Notes: generated by a model from the letters alone, not told the origin. A stretch of 20,644 nucleotides of DNA from DATKFM01 sp046154965 (GCA_046154965.1 JBJXDY010000053.1:1-20644), one strand, 5' to 3'. Shown: positions 6,926 through 14,915, counted from the stretch's first letter. Numbers and translations: made by a program.

Positions 6926-7786
6926 TCAGTCCCGCAGCAGTTCGTTGATGGAGGTCTTGGATCGCGTCTTTTCGTCCACACGCTTGACGATGACGGCGCA
7001 GTAGAGGCCCGGCCCGGGCGATCCATCAGGCAACGGCTTGCTCGCCGGCATCGCGCCCGACACCACCACCGAATAGGCCGGCACGCGGCCGTAATGCACG
7101 TCACCGGTCGCGCGGTCGACGATCTTGGTCGAGGCGCCGAGATAGACGCCCATGGAGAGCACCGAACCTTCCTCCACCACTACACCCTCGGCCACCTCGG
7201 CGCGGGCGCCGATGAAGCAATTGTCCTCGATCACCACCGGCCCGGCCTGCAGCGGCTCCAGCACGCCGCCGATGCCCGCACCGCCGGAGATGTGGCAGTT
7301 TTTGCCGATCTGGGCGCAGGACCCGACCGTGGCCCAGGTGTCGATCATCGTGCCGCTGTCGACGCGCGCGCCCACATTCACGAAGCTGGGCATCAGCACC
7401 ACGCCCGGCGCGATGAAGGCCGAGCGGCGGACCACGCAGCCGGGCACGGCGCGGAAGCCCGCGGCCTTGAAGCGGTTCTCGTTCCAGCCCGCGAACTTCG
7501 ACGGCACCTTGTCATACCAAGCGGCGCGGCCCTCATCGCCGAAATCGCCGCCGCCGGGCACCGAATAGGAGTCTTTCAGGCGGAAGGACAGCAGCACCGC
7601 CTTCTTCAGCCACTGGTGCGTGTGCCATTTGCCGTCGCGCTTCTCGGCGACGCGGAACCTGCCGCTGTCCAGCCCCTCGAGCGCCGCGTCCACGGCATCG
7701 CGGGTCTCGCCCTTGGTGGCGTTGTTGATGCTCTCGCGCTTGTCCCAGGCGGCGTCAATGGCCGCCTGCAGCTTGCTGTTATCCAT
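6926..7786 (-). CDS. dapD: Tetrahydrodipicolinate N-succinyltransferase
   Basis: A 286-residue DapD, which succinylates tetrahydrodipicolinate using succinyl-CoA, the step before the aminotransferase and DapE. The N-terminal helical domain (1-105) is followed by a left-handed beta-helix of hexapeptide repeats (about 115-225), including VVLMPSFVNVGARVDSG (129-145), TWATVGSCAQIGKN (150-163) and SGGAGIGGVLEP (167-178). The trimer active site is formed in this region. ATG at 7786 has only a weak ribosome binding site. It is first gene of a dapD-dapE-membrane protein unit, with dapE starting one base after its stop. A candidate promoter lies at 7836-7864. Confidence 0.97.
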   Translation of the reverse strand: MDNSKLQAAIDAAWDKRESINNATKGETRDAVDAALEGLDSGRFRVAEKRDGKWHTHQWLKKAVLLSFRLKDSYSVPGGGDFGDEGRAAWYDKVPSKFAGWNENRFKAAGFRAVPGCVVRRSAFIAPGVVLMPSFVNVGARVDSGTMIDTWATVGSCAQIGKNCHISGGAGIGGVLEPLQAGPVVIEDNCFIGARAEVAEGVVVEEGSVLSMGVYLGASTKIVDRATGDVHYGRVPAYSVVVSGAMPASKPLPDGSPGPGLYCAVIVKRVDEKTRSKTSINELLRD

Positions 7787-7835
7787 GGAAATGCGCTATC
7801 CCCGCCCGTCGCAGAACCGATTGAAAATCGGCCCG

Positions 7836-7864
7836 AACATGGGCGGCAGGGCGGCGGCTGTCAA
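7836..7864 (-). promoter_or_regulatory. Possible dapD promoter
   Basis: On the minus strand TTGACA (7864-7859, perfect -35) is followed by 17 bases and CATGTT (7841-7836, 3 of 6 to the -10). It is 50 bases upstream of the dapD ATG and just past the end of the nucleotidase gene. A CCGATT-GAA-AATCGG hairpin (7817-7831) lies between it and dapD and would be in the leader. Confidence 0.4.
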
Positions 7865-7894
7865 TGCGCCGGGGAGACGGCCCCTGGCGCGGCA

Positions 7895-8632
7895 TCAGCC
7901 TTTGGCGGCAGATCTTCCCGCCGCCTCGAGCCAGGCGACCAGATCGTCGGTGACGTGGTGGACATGGTCGCCGTCGGCGCCGGCCTGGGCCCATTCTTCC
8001 TCGGTGCGCACCAGCACCGTGGTCATGCCCAGATCATGAGCCGGCAGCAGGTTCTTCGGCAGGTCCTCCACCATGATCGACCGCTTGGGATCGATCCAAT
8101 GCCGCCGCACCATGATCTCATAGATGAAGGGATCGGGCTTGGGCACAAAGTCCGCCGCCTTGATGTCGAAGATCGCCTCGAACTGCTTGCTGATCCCCAG
8201 CCGGTTGATCACGTTCTCCGCATGCTTGTGGGAGCCATTGGTGAAGATGATCTTGCGTCCCGGCAGCCGCGCCAGCGCCTGATCCAGCGCCGGGCAGGGC
8301 GGAATGAGCGTCACGTCGATCTCATGCACGAAATCGAGAAAGGCATCAGGATCGACTTGGTGATGCAGCATCAGCCCGCGCAGGCTGGTGCCATAGGTGC
8401 GAAAGTACTCCTTTTGAATCTTCACCGCTTCGTCCAAGCCGATCTTCAGCAGGTCGGCGACGAACTGGCCGATCTTCACATCCACCTGCGCGAACAGATT
8501 GCAGGCGGCGGGATAGAGCGTGTTGTCGAGGTCGAAGACCCAGTTCTCCAGATGGGCAAAACCATTCTCGCCGCGCCCGTTCTTGCGGACGGTGGCGGCA
8601 CCGTTGGCGGCTGAAGTATCGGGGGTCAGCAT
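7895..8632 (-). CDS. Pyrimidine 5'-nucleotidase, HAD superfamily
   Basis: A 245-residue cytoplasmic HAD hydrolase of the Pyr-5'-nucleotidase type (HAD-IA variant 3). Motif I is VFDLDNTLYP (32-41) with nucleophile Asp34 and acid/base Asp36, motif II FTNGSH (130-135), motif III Lys165 in VPKPDPF, and motif IV MVEDLPKN (187-194). The DNTLYP version of motif I and the TNG motif II are characteristic of this subfamily, which dephosphorylates pyrimidine nucleotides; real substrates in this organism are unknown. It commonly sits between argB and dapD in Alphaproteobacteria, as here. The first 25 residues are poorly conserved in character, so the exact start is less certain. A CtrA-type box lies about 50 bases upstream. 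Confidence 0.88.
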   Translation of the reverse strand: MLTPDTSAANGAATVRKNGRGENGFAHLENWVFDLDNTLYPAACNLFAQVDVKIGQFVADLLKIGLDEAVKIQKEYFRTYGTSLRGLMLHHQVDPDAFLDFVHEIDVTLIPPCPALDQALARLPGRKIIFTNGSHKHAENVINRLGISKQFEAIFDIKAADFVPKPDPFIYEIMVRRHWIDPKRSIMVEDLPKNLLPAHDLGMTTVLVRTEEEWAQAGADGDHVHHVTDDLVAWLEAAGRSAAKG

Positions 8633-8681
8633 CGCATTAGCTTCAGTTCAGCAAAGGGGGCATGATTATGACGCCGCCATG

Positions 8682-8697
8682 GTTAAGCGCGTCTTAA
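8682..8697 (-). promoter_or_regulatory. CtrA-type binding site
   Basis: Read on the minus strand the bases are TTAA-GACGCGC-TTAAC, a perfect match to the CtrA full site TTAA-N7-TTAAC. On the plus strand it is also a palindrome, TTAAG-CGCGT-CTTAA (8683-8697). It lies in the 82-base gap between argB and the nucleotidase gene, centred about 58 bases upstream of the nucleotidase ATG, with a CATAAT -10-like hexamer between box and start. No other full site was seen in the window. Confidence 0.55.
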
Positions 8698-8714
8698 GGC
8701 CGCCGTCAGTGCGC

Positions 8715-9608
8715 TTACGCACGGCTGACCAGTGTGCCCACGCCATGGGGCGTGAAGATTTCCAGCAGCAGCGCATGGGGAACGCGGCCATCCAGGATAA
8801 CCGCGGCATCCACGCCATGTTCCACAGCTTCGATGCAGGTCTCCAGCTTGGGGATCATGCCGCCGCTGATCGTGCCGTCGGACATCAGGGTGCGGGTCTC
8901 GGCCACTGTCAGGTTCTCGATCAACTTGCTGTTCTTGTCGAGCACGCCCGCCACATCGGTCAGCAGCAGCAGGCGCGACGCGCCAACGGCGGCGGCGATG
9001 GCGCCGGCCGCGGTATCGGCATTGATGTTGTAGGTCTGCCCATCCTCGCCAAAGCCGACCGGCGCGATGACGGGGATCAGGCCGCCGGCCGCCGCCGTCT
9101 TCAGCACTTGCGGATTGACCGTCTCAGGATCGCCGACGAAGCCGAGGTCGATGCTCTTGCCGTCCTTCTGCATCAGCTGCTTCTTGGCCAGCAGCAGCCC
9201 GCCATCGCGGCCCGACAATCCGACCGCGGCACCGCCGGCCGCCTGGATGGCGCCGACGATGCTCTTGTTGATGCTGCCGGCGAGAACCATCTCCACCACC
9301 TGCATGGCGGCAGCATCGGTGACCCGCAGACCGTCGATGAACTCGCTCTTGATGTTGAGCCGCTTCAGCATGTCGTTGATCTGCGGCCCGCCGCCATGGA
9401 CGACGATGGGATTGATGCCCACCTGCTTCAGCAGGACGATGTCGCGGGCGAAGACCTCGGCCAGCTCCTTGTCCACCATGGCATGGCCGCCATACTTGAT
9501 CACAAAGCTCTTGCCGCTGTAGCGGCGCATATAGGGCAGCGCTTCGGAGATCGTGCGCGCAGTGCGCAGCCAATGCTTGGTCTCGGTGTAGTTGATCTCG
9601 CTGCTCAT
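8715..9608 (-). CDS. argB: Acetylglutamate kinase
   Basis: A 297-residue ArgB, which phosphorylates N-acetylglutamate, the second step of arginine synthesis. Visible motifs: KYGGHAM (38-44), VVHGGGPQI (69-77) with the glycine-rich phosphate loop, GLRVTD (93-98), GLSGRDGG, NINADTAAGAIAAA for substrate and nucleotide binding, LLTDVAGVLD, and GGMIPKLETC. The N-terminal helix before KYGG (about 28 residues) is the extension found in hexameric, arginine-feedback-inhibited ArgB proteins, so allosteric control by arginine is likely by family knowledge. ATG at 9608 has AGGAACG upstream. Gap to engB on the same strand is 33 bases, so engB and argB probably share a transcript. Confidence 0.97.
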   Translation of the reverse strand: MSSEINYTETKHWLRTARTISEALPYMRRYSGKSFVIKYGGHAMVDKELAEVFARDIVLLKQVGINPIVVHGGGPQINDMLKRLNIKSEFIDGLRVTDAAAMQVVEMVLAGSINKSIVGAIQAAGGAAVGLSGRDGGLLLAKKQLMQKDGKSIDLGFVGDPETVNPQVLKTAAAGGLIPVIAPVGFGEDGQTYNINADTAAGAIAAAVGASRLLLLTDVAGVLDKNSKLIENLTVAETRTLMSDGTISGGMIPKLETCIEAVEHGVDAAVILDGRVPHALLLEIFTPHGVGTLVSRA

Positions 9609-9641
9609 TTCGGGCGTTCCTGCGGGAAAGCGGGCGGCAAT

Positions 9642-10292
9642 CTACTGGATCGCGGCGGGCTTCGCCAGCGCTGCCAGATGGGCACGAAGCTCCGGGATTC
9701 CAAGGCCTTCATGGGCGCTGGTGGCGACGATGTCAGGATGGGCGCCGACATGGCCGGCGATCTCCTTCGCCAGCTCGGCGCGGCGGCGGCCGAGATCGGC
9801 GGGCTTCAGCTTGTCGCTTTTTGTCAGGATGATCTGATAGGACACGGCGGCATCGTCGAGTTGCTCCATGAACTCCCGGTCCACCTCCATCAGCCCGTGG
9901 CGCGCATCCGCCAGCAGGCAGACCCGGCGCAAGGTCGGGCGGCCCCGCAGATAGCGGAAGATCAGGCCGGTCCAGCCTCGCACTTTCGTCTTCGAGACCT
10001 TGGCGAAGCCAAAGCCCGGCAGATCCACCAGCATCAGCCGGCCGCCGAGATCGAAGAAGTTGATCTGCTGCGTGCGGCCCGGCGTGTGCGACACCCGCGC
10101 CAGCGTGTTGCGGCCGGTCAGCGCGTTCACCAGGCTGGACTTGCCCACATTGGAACGGCCGGCGAAGGCCACCTCCGGCAGCGTCGCCGGCGGCAGAATC
10201 TCCTCATTGGTGGCGCCGGCGACGAAGCGGCACTCCCGCGCGAACAGCAGGCGGCCCGCTTCCGGATCGAGCCGGTCGATCGCCGCTTTCAC
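9642..10292 (-). CDS. engB: Ribosome biogenesis GTP-binding protein EngB/YsxC
   Basis: A 216-residue small GTPase of the TRAFAC class that helps assemble the large ribosomal subunit. The nucleotide motifs are complete: G1 GRSNVGKSS (45-53), G2 with TPGRTQ (70-75), G3 DLPGFG (90-95), G4 TKSD (157-160) and G5 TSA (191-193). The start is GTG at 10292, overlapping the stop of the upstream permease as GTGA, so the two are translationally coupled. It is followed by argB, a neighbourhood widespread in Alphaproteobacteria, though yidC, the usual upstream neighbour, is replaced here by two ABC permeases. Confidence 0.96.
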   Translation of the reverse strand: MKAAIDRLDPEAGRLLFARECRFVAGATNEEILPPATLPEVAFAGRSNVGKSSLVNALTGRNTLARVSHTPGRTQQINFFDLGGRLMLVDLPGFGFAKVSKTKVRGWTGLIFRYLRGRPTLRRVCLLADARHGLMEVDREFMEQLDDAAVSYQIILTKSDKLKPADLGRRRAELAKEIAGHVGAHPDIVATSAHEGLGIPELRAHLAALAKPAAIQ

Positions 10293-11095
10293 GGCTTCAC
10301 CTTATAGCCGCTGCGGATCAGGCGATGGACGAGAAAGAACAGCAGCGCCGCCAGCAGCATTAGCACCACGGCACCGGTCTGCAGCGAGCCCTCGTGGTAG
10401 CCGGTCAGGCCCGCGCGCACGCCGTCGACGACATAGAAGATGGGATTAAGCTGGATGAGCTGGCGGCCGATCTCCGGCAACCCGGCGATCGGATAGTAGC
10501 AGCCAGACAGGAACGACAGCGGCAGAAGCAGAAAGGTATTCAGCGCCGCCTGATGATCCCACTTCTCGGCCCAAATGCCGGCAATGATGCCGCAGAGCCC
10601 GAGCACCACCGCGCCGGCGATGGCGAAGAACAGCAGCAGCGGCACATCGGGCGCCGGCAGCCGCACGAACAGCAGGCTCGCCGCCAGAACGATCGTGCCG
10701 GTCAGCAGGCCGACGGAAGCGGCGCCGATGGTGTAGCCGACGGTGCGCTCCAGCGGCGTCAGCGGCGCCATCAGCGTATCCCAGATCATCCCCTCCATCT
10801 TGTCATAGAGGATCGACTCGGCGGCGGTTTCGAAAGACCTCTCGCAGAGAGCGAAGGCCACCAGGCCGGCGACCAGGAATTGGCCGAAGCCGATGGCGCC
10901 GAAATTCCAGGCGCGGTCGCCTAGCGCCAGATGGAACACGGCGAGGAACAGCATGTTCGAGACCAGCGGTCCCAGCAGCGAATAGCGGTAGCTCTTCAGC
11001 ACGCGGCGCATATCGCGGCTGGCAAAGGTGGCGAGGCCGATCCAATTGATCCGCCCGAACCGCCGCGGCCCGATTATTCTGGTCGCCGCGTTCAT
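10289..11095 (-). CDS. ABC-2 type transporter permease (second of a tandem pair)
   Basis: A 268-residue inner membrane permease with about six hydrophobic segments and the ABC-2 family C-terminal signature LNPIFYVVDGVRAGLTGYHE. It aligns along its length with the next permease: both start with (F/I)GR-(I/V)-NW, both have GxxWAEKxDH before a helix ending in LSGxxY, and both end in LNP-(I/F)-FY. It is more diverged from E. coli YadH than its neighbour. ATG at 11095 overlaps the previous stop (TGATG), and its own stop overlaps engB (GTGA). The frame is open much further upstream to 12049, but that is a shadow of the other permease. Substrate unknown; no ATPase gene is in the window. Confidence 0.88.
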   Translation of the reverse strand: MNAATRIIGPRRFGRINWIGLATFASRDMRRVLKSYRYSLLGPLVSNMLFLAVFHLALGDRAWNFGAIGFGQFLVAGLVAFALCERSFETAAESILYDKMEGMIWDTLMAPLTPLERTVGYTIGAASVGLLTGTIVLAASLLFVRLPAPDVPLLLFFAIAGAVVLGLCGIIAGIWAEKWDHQAALNTFLLLPLSFLSGCYYPIAGLPEIGRQLIQLNPIFYVVDGVRAGLTGYHEGSLQTGAVVLMLLAALLFFLVHRLIRSGYKVKP

Positions 11096-11922
11096 CAGGC
11101 CTTCAGCCGGAAGCCGGTGGCGAACAGCCGATGCACGACGGCCCAGAGCGTCGCGTTGGCCAGCGCCATGACGACGATGCCGGCGGCGAGCGAGCCGTCG
11201 GCATGGCCGATAAAGCCATAGCGGAATCCATCGATCATATAGAAGAACGGGTTGAGATGGGCGAGCACCGCCCAGAATCCCGGCAGCCGCTCCACGGAAT
11301 AGAACGTGCCGGAGAGAAATGCGAAGGGCGTGATGACGAAGTTGGTCACCGCCGCCAGGTGATCGAATTTCTCCGCCCAGATCGCGCCGAGCATGCCCAG
11401 CAGCGACAGCAGCAGCGAAGCGGCGGCGGCGTGGAACAGCACGAAGAACGGCGCGTGGATGCGGGTCTCCACCACGACCGTCATGGCGGCCCAAGTGGTC
11501 AGCCCAACCAGCAAGCCGCGGGTCATGCCGCCGAGCGCGAAGCCGGCGGTCAGCTCGCCCGGGCTCAAGGGCGGCATCAGCACATCGACGATGTTGCCCT
11601 GCACCTTGGCAATCAGGATCGAGGAGGAGGTGTTGGCGAAGGCGTTCTGCACCATGGTCATCATGATCAGGCCGGGCGCCAGGAACGCCATGAAGGACAC
11701 GCCGCCCATGCTGTCCACCGAGCGGCCGAGGGCGAGCACGAAGATCGTCAGGAACAGCAGCGTGGTCACCAGCGGCGCCAGCACGGTCTGGGTCGCCACC
11801 TTGGCGAAGCGCCGCACTTCCTTCAGGTACAGCGTCTTCAGCCCCTGCCAGTTGACGCGGCCGATTTGGCGCACCTGGGGCGGCGGCTGGATGGGCGTGG
11901 CTGCTGCGGGATGGGGCGGCAT
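11095..11922 (-). CDS. ABC-2 type transporter permease, YadH-like (first of a tandem pair)
   Basis: A 275-residue ABC-2 permease with a Pro-rich cytoplasmic N-terminus (1-20), then about six membrane segments. FLAPGLIMMTMVQNAFANTSSS, split here as FLAPGLIMM and NAFANTSSS, and LNPFFYMIDGFRYGFIG closely resemble the corresponding parts of E. coli YadH. The family works with a YadG-type ATPase in exporters whose substrates are mostly unknown. Its stop overlaps the next permease (TGATG), so the two subunits are made together and could form a heterodimer, an inference. The ribosome binding site is weak. It begins 66 bases after the MscS-family gene on the same strand. Confidence 0.88.
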   Translation of the reverse strand: MPPHPAAATPIQPPPQVRQIGRVNWQGLKTLYLKEVRRFAKVATQTVLAPLVTTLLFLTIFVLALGRSVDSMGGVSFMAFLAPGLIMMTMVQNAFANTSSSILIAKVQGNIVDVLMPPLSPGELTAGFALGGMTRGLLVGLTTWAAMTVVVETRIHAPFFVLFHAAAASLLLSLLGMLGAIWAEKFDHLAAVTNFVITPFAFLSGTFYSVERLPGFWAVLAHLNPFFYMIDGFRYGFIGHADGSLAAGIVVMALANATLWAVVHRLFATGFRLKA

Positions 11923-11988
11923 GTCCGGGAGATGGATTTGCGGGGCGCCGCAGGTCTAGCCCCCCGGCGGCGCCAGGGCAAGGCGGGC

Positions 11989-14241
11989 CTAGCCCAGGCC
12001 GGAAATGCTCTTGCGTGCCAGCGTCTCGGCCGGCGGCGCGTTCTCCCAACGGTGGGTGATGTGGCGCTGGGGCACGGCGAATTCGATGCCCTGCTCGGCG
12101 AAGGCCTTGCGGAGCCGGAGATGCACTTCATTGCGCACATCCCACTGGCGCATCGGCCGGGTCTTGATATGGGCCTGGATGATCATGCCGTTCTCCTGGA
12201 ACTTGGTGATGCCCACCACCGCCATCGGCTCCAGGATGTCGCGGGCGAACTTCGGATCCTTGCGCAGATCCTCGCCGATCTGCCGCAGCGCCATGTTGAC
12301 CTTCTCCAGATCGGCGTCATAGCCGACGCCGATATCGAAGACGGCATTGGCATAGTCCTTGGTCATGTTCTTGACCGTGGTGACGGCGCTGAAGGGGATC
12401 GTATGCACCGCGCCGGCGCCGTCCCGCAGTCGGATGCTGCGGATGGTCATCGCCTCGACCATGCCGATGCGGCTGTCGATATCCGCCACATCGCCGACGG
12501 CGATCGTGTCTTCCGCCAGGATGAAGATGCCGGTGATCACGTCCTTGACCAGGGTCTGGGCGCCGAAGCCGACCGCCAGGCCGACGACGCCGGCGCCGGC
12601 CAGGAGCGGCGCGATATTGATGCCCAGCTCGGACAGCACGATCAGCGTCACCATCACCACCAGCACGATGCGGAAGGCGTTGCGCACCAGCGGCAGCAAG
12701 GTGCGCAGCCGCGCGCCGCGCCCGGGGTCGTCGGCATTGCGCTGGCGCTTGTTGAGGAAGCTCTCGACGATGCCGTTGACCACCTCGGTCGCCAGCAGGG
12801 CGCCGAGGAAGATGAAGCCGATGGTGATCAGGCTGCGGGTCAGGCGCTGGCCGAAATCCGTCGACAGCCAGCCATAGGCATCGATGCCCCAGACCTCCAG
12901 CAGCGACAGAGCGGTGACCACGTAGATGACCGCGAACAGGATGCGCTGCAGCAGCGGCAGATAGCGGTTGGCGCGGGATTCGAGCCGGGGAAAGCGGGCC
13001 TTGAGTTCGCTGCTGAGGGCAAAGCCGCGCTCCACCATGCGGCTGATGCCTGCGGTGATCATGCGGACGACGAACAGCAGCAGGAAGGTGAGCAGCGTGG
13101 CGCGGAACAGAAAGGCAAAGCCGCCGGCGATGTTCAGCGCCCAGACGCAGTACACCGCAAAAACGTAAAGCAGCGCCAGGAAGTGCCAGATATCGGCGAA
13201 GCGGTTGCGCAAGCGGTTCCAGGTGCCGCCTTCGCCGCGTCCCTTGAGCCATTGGGCCACGCCGCTGCGATTCTGCAGGACGAAGATCACCAGCATGCCC
13301 GCGACCACCAGGCCGACCGCGCGCAGCATGAAGATATGCAGTGCCGGCGGCAGGCCAAGCAGCAGGCCGGCTTCGGCGATGAAATAGCCGTAGACAGCGA
13401 TTCCGCTGACGCGGCGCATCCAGATCAGCAGATAGTTGGCGGTCTCGTCGCTGACATTGATGAGGCGCAGGCTGCGCGCCCGCGGGGCCAGTGCCGTCCT
13501 CACCGCGGCAGCGACCAACCGGGTCGCCAGATTGGCGTTGATGATCGCCAGCACCACGAGGCGCGTGATCTCGCTGGGCGCCAGCGCCGACATGACGCCA
13601 TAGGCAATGGCCATGAAGGCGGCGATCGGCAGCAACTCCAGCAGCAGATGCAGCAGCGCATAGGGTAGGCGCCAGAGATAGCTGTTTTCCGCCGGGCGGT
13701 TCTCCAGCCGCTGCCGCGGCCGGGCGAGCAAGCGGTTGACCAGCCATTCGATAGTCATTGCCGCGGCGAGGATGAGGGCGATTTTCCAGATCAGCTCGAA
13801 CCAGAGATTGCGCACGGCGGGGTCGCGCGCCTGTTCGGCGGCCCAGGCGACGATCATCGGCGCATTGAGCAACGCCGTCGCCACGGCCACCAGGCCGTCG
13901 CTCGCCTGGCGCACATTCTCCGACAGCGTCGCGAGCAGCATCGCGCCGAGGCCCGGCTCTTCCTGCACGCCTTCGGCCGTTTCTTGCGCGGCCCGCAGCG
14001 CCTTCAGCTGGGCGATCAGCTTGGCGCGGGCTTCCGGGTCCTGCAGCGATTGCACGAGGACTTCGATCTCGGCGCTGCTGACCTCCGGTGCCGGCGCGGC
14101 TTCGGCGAACTGCGCTGCCGCTGTTGCCGGCGCGAGGAACGTCATCGCCGCAAGGCAGGTCGCGAGGACAAGCACCGCGAGTTCGTATCTAGGCCCATTT
14201 CGCATGGCCGGGAGACTAAAGGGGCTATTCCGCCCTGTCAT
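11989..14241 (-). CDS. Large MscS-family mechanosensitive channel (YbiO-like)
   Basis: About 750 residues, similar in size and plan to E. coli YbiO. A signal-peptide-like stretch (ELAVLVLATCLAAMTFLAP with Ala-rich cleavage region near residue 43) leads to a periplasmic domain (about 45-145), many membrane helices (about 148-400) and the conserved MscS part: pore helix INIAPLLAGAGVVGLAVGFGAQ (541-562), then LVKDVITGIFILAED and the beta domain with VGDVADI (582-588). Such channels open under membrane tension and release solutes after hypo-osmotic shock. The start is uncertain: ATG at 14241 and an in-frame ATG at 14205 (residue 13, giving a cleaner signal peptide) both lack a clear ribosome binding site. 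Confidence 0.9.
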   Translation of the reverse strand: MTGRNSPFSLPAMRNGPRYELAVLVLATCLAAMTFLAPATAAAQFAEAAPAPEVSSAEIEVLVQSLQDPEARAKLIAQLKALRAAQETAEGVQEEPGLGAMLLATLSENVRQASDGLVAVATALLNAPMIVAWAAEQARDPAVRNLWFELIWKIALILAAAMTIEWLVNRLLARPRQRLENRPAENSYLWRLPYALLHLLLELLPIAAFMAIAYGVMSALAPSEITRLVVLAIINANLATRLVAAAVRTALAPRARSLRLINVSDETANYLLIWMRRVSGIAVYGYFIAEAGLLLGLPPALHIFMLRAVGLVVAGMLVIFVLQNRSGVAQWLKGRGEGGTWNRLRNRFADIWHFLALLYVFAVYCVWALNIAGGFAFLFRATLLTFLLLFVVRMITAGISRMVERGFALSSELKARFPRLESRANRYLPLLQRILFAVIYVVTALSLLEVWGIDAYGWLSTDFGQRLTRSLITIGFIFLGALLATEVVNGIVESFLNKRQRNADDPGRGARLRTLLPLVRNAFRIVLVVMVTLIVLSELGINIAPLLAGAGVVGLAVGFGAQTLVKDVITGIFILAEDTIAVGDVADIDSRIGMVEAMTIRSIRLRDGAGAVHTIPFSAVTTVKNMTKDYANAVFDIGVGYDADLEKVNMALRQIGEDLRKDPKFARDILEPMAVVGITKFQENGMIIQAHIKTRPMRQWDVRNEVHLRLRKAFAEQGIEFAVPQRHITHRWENAPPAETLARKSISGLG

Positions 14242-14270
14242 ATGATTTTGCGGTGGTGCGGATGGGGGAT

Positions 14271-14781
14271 TCAGCGCGCCTGCGCAATGAAATAAGCCAG
14301 TCGATGCCGGACGTTAAGGCCGGCTTCGCCATAGGTTTGCCGCAATTGCAGGGCATGGGCGCGGCCGAAAATGGCAATTACGTCGGGCGCCGTGCTGGCG
14401 GCGACGCCGGCGCTGGCGCGGATGCGGCCGCACCGGGCCTTCTGGCTGTAGGGGATTTGCAAAAGCTCGTCATGGCGTTTCACGATGGTGAATATCGCCG
14501 CCGGCGCAACGCGGGCATCGATGGCAACGCCCTCCACCTGCGCCAGCGCCGCGGCGCTGGCGATCACCGCCGGCGCGATATCCAGCGCCATGACCGCCCA
14601 TCCGCGCCGCGCCAGCGCGGGCGATCATGCCGGTGCCCATCGCCAGATCCACGGCCGCGCTGCTGCCGGGCCGGGGCACGACACCTGTCGCCGCGAGGCG
14701 CTCAGAGAGCCGGTCCGGAGAGGCCGCGCGATGGGCGGCGTAGTCCGCGGCGGTAAGGCCGAAACCCACTTTCGTCGGCAT
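14271..14781 (-). pseudogene. Broken class I SAM-dependent methyltransferase
   Basis: The minus strand from ATG 14781 reads MPTKVGFGLTAADYAAHRA and then VDLAMGTGMIAR, a methyltransferase start and SAM-binding motif I. The frame is lost near 14616, and the adjacent frame carries on with LARRGWAVMALDIAPAVIA, the expected next strand and acidic loop. After about 14501 the central catalytic part is missing, and the frame jumps to IPYSQKARCGRIRASAGVAA and a tail GLNVRHRLAYFIAQA, which look like the C-terminal end of the same family. So one frameshift and an internal deletion of perhaps 90-100 codons leave 511 bases of a gene normally near 750. Motif I also reads D-x-A-M-G-T-G instead of the usual D-x-G-T-G-T-G. 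Non-functional as a methyltransferase with good confidence. Confidence 0.75.
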
Positions 14782-14862
14782 ACGGGAGGATCGGTGCGCC
14801 GCTCATGGCACCGGAAATCTTTGCGTTTCGGCTTCATGCCCTGGCGATCTGCACCACAGGAT

Positions 14863-14878
14863 TGTGATCGCCATCACA
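14863..14878. promoter_or_regulatory. CRP-type palindrome upstream of the TPR gene
   Basis: TGTGATCGCCATCACA is an exact TGTGA-N6-TCACA palindrome, the E. coli CRP consensus core. An FNR site would need TTGAT-N4-ATCAA, and the outer positions here do not fit that. It is centred about 98 bases upstream of the TPR ATG and 10 bases before the GGAATAAAC element, a position suitable for activation. Which CRP/FNR-family protein reads it in this organism is unknown. Confidence 0.55.
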
Positions 14879-14887
14879 TCCGGGCGG

Positions 14888-14915
14888 GGAATAAACTACT
14901 GCCGGTCATGTTTAT
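14888..14915 (+). promoter_or_regulatory. Candidate ECF-type promoter of the TPR gene
   Basis: GGAATAAAC (14888-14896) resembles an extracytoplasmic-function sigma -35 element (GGAAC-like). With a 16-base spacer after GGAAT the -10 position reads TGTT (14909-14912), two differences in total from the general-stress GGAAC-N16-CGTT pattern. The same 9-mer precedes the cyclase gene at a similar distance. The predicted start would give a leader of about 45-50 bases. Confidence 0.35.

Noticed and set aside
5560..10307. Long plus-strand open frames opposite dapE, dapD, the nucleotidase, argB and engB (5560-6804, 6794-8614, 8520-10307)
   Set aside because: They lie exactly antisense to genes with complete catalytic motifs, and their products are His/Arg/Gln/Ala/Gly-rich strings with no domain; a high-GC third position keeps the opposite frame free of stops.
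11131..13668. 845-codon plus-strand open frame
   Set aside because: Antisense to a permease and the MscS-family channel; composition dominated by His, Gln, Asp, Arg and Gly, with no family resemblance and no ribosome binding site.
12317..13747. 476-codon minus-strand frame inside the MscS-family gene
   Set aside because: Same strand but different frame from a clear membrane channel; the product is Arg/Pro-rich and lacks membrane segments.
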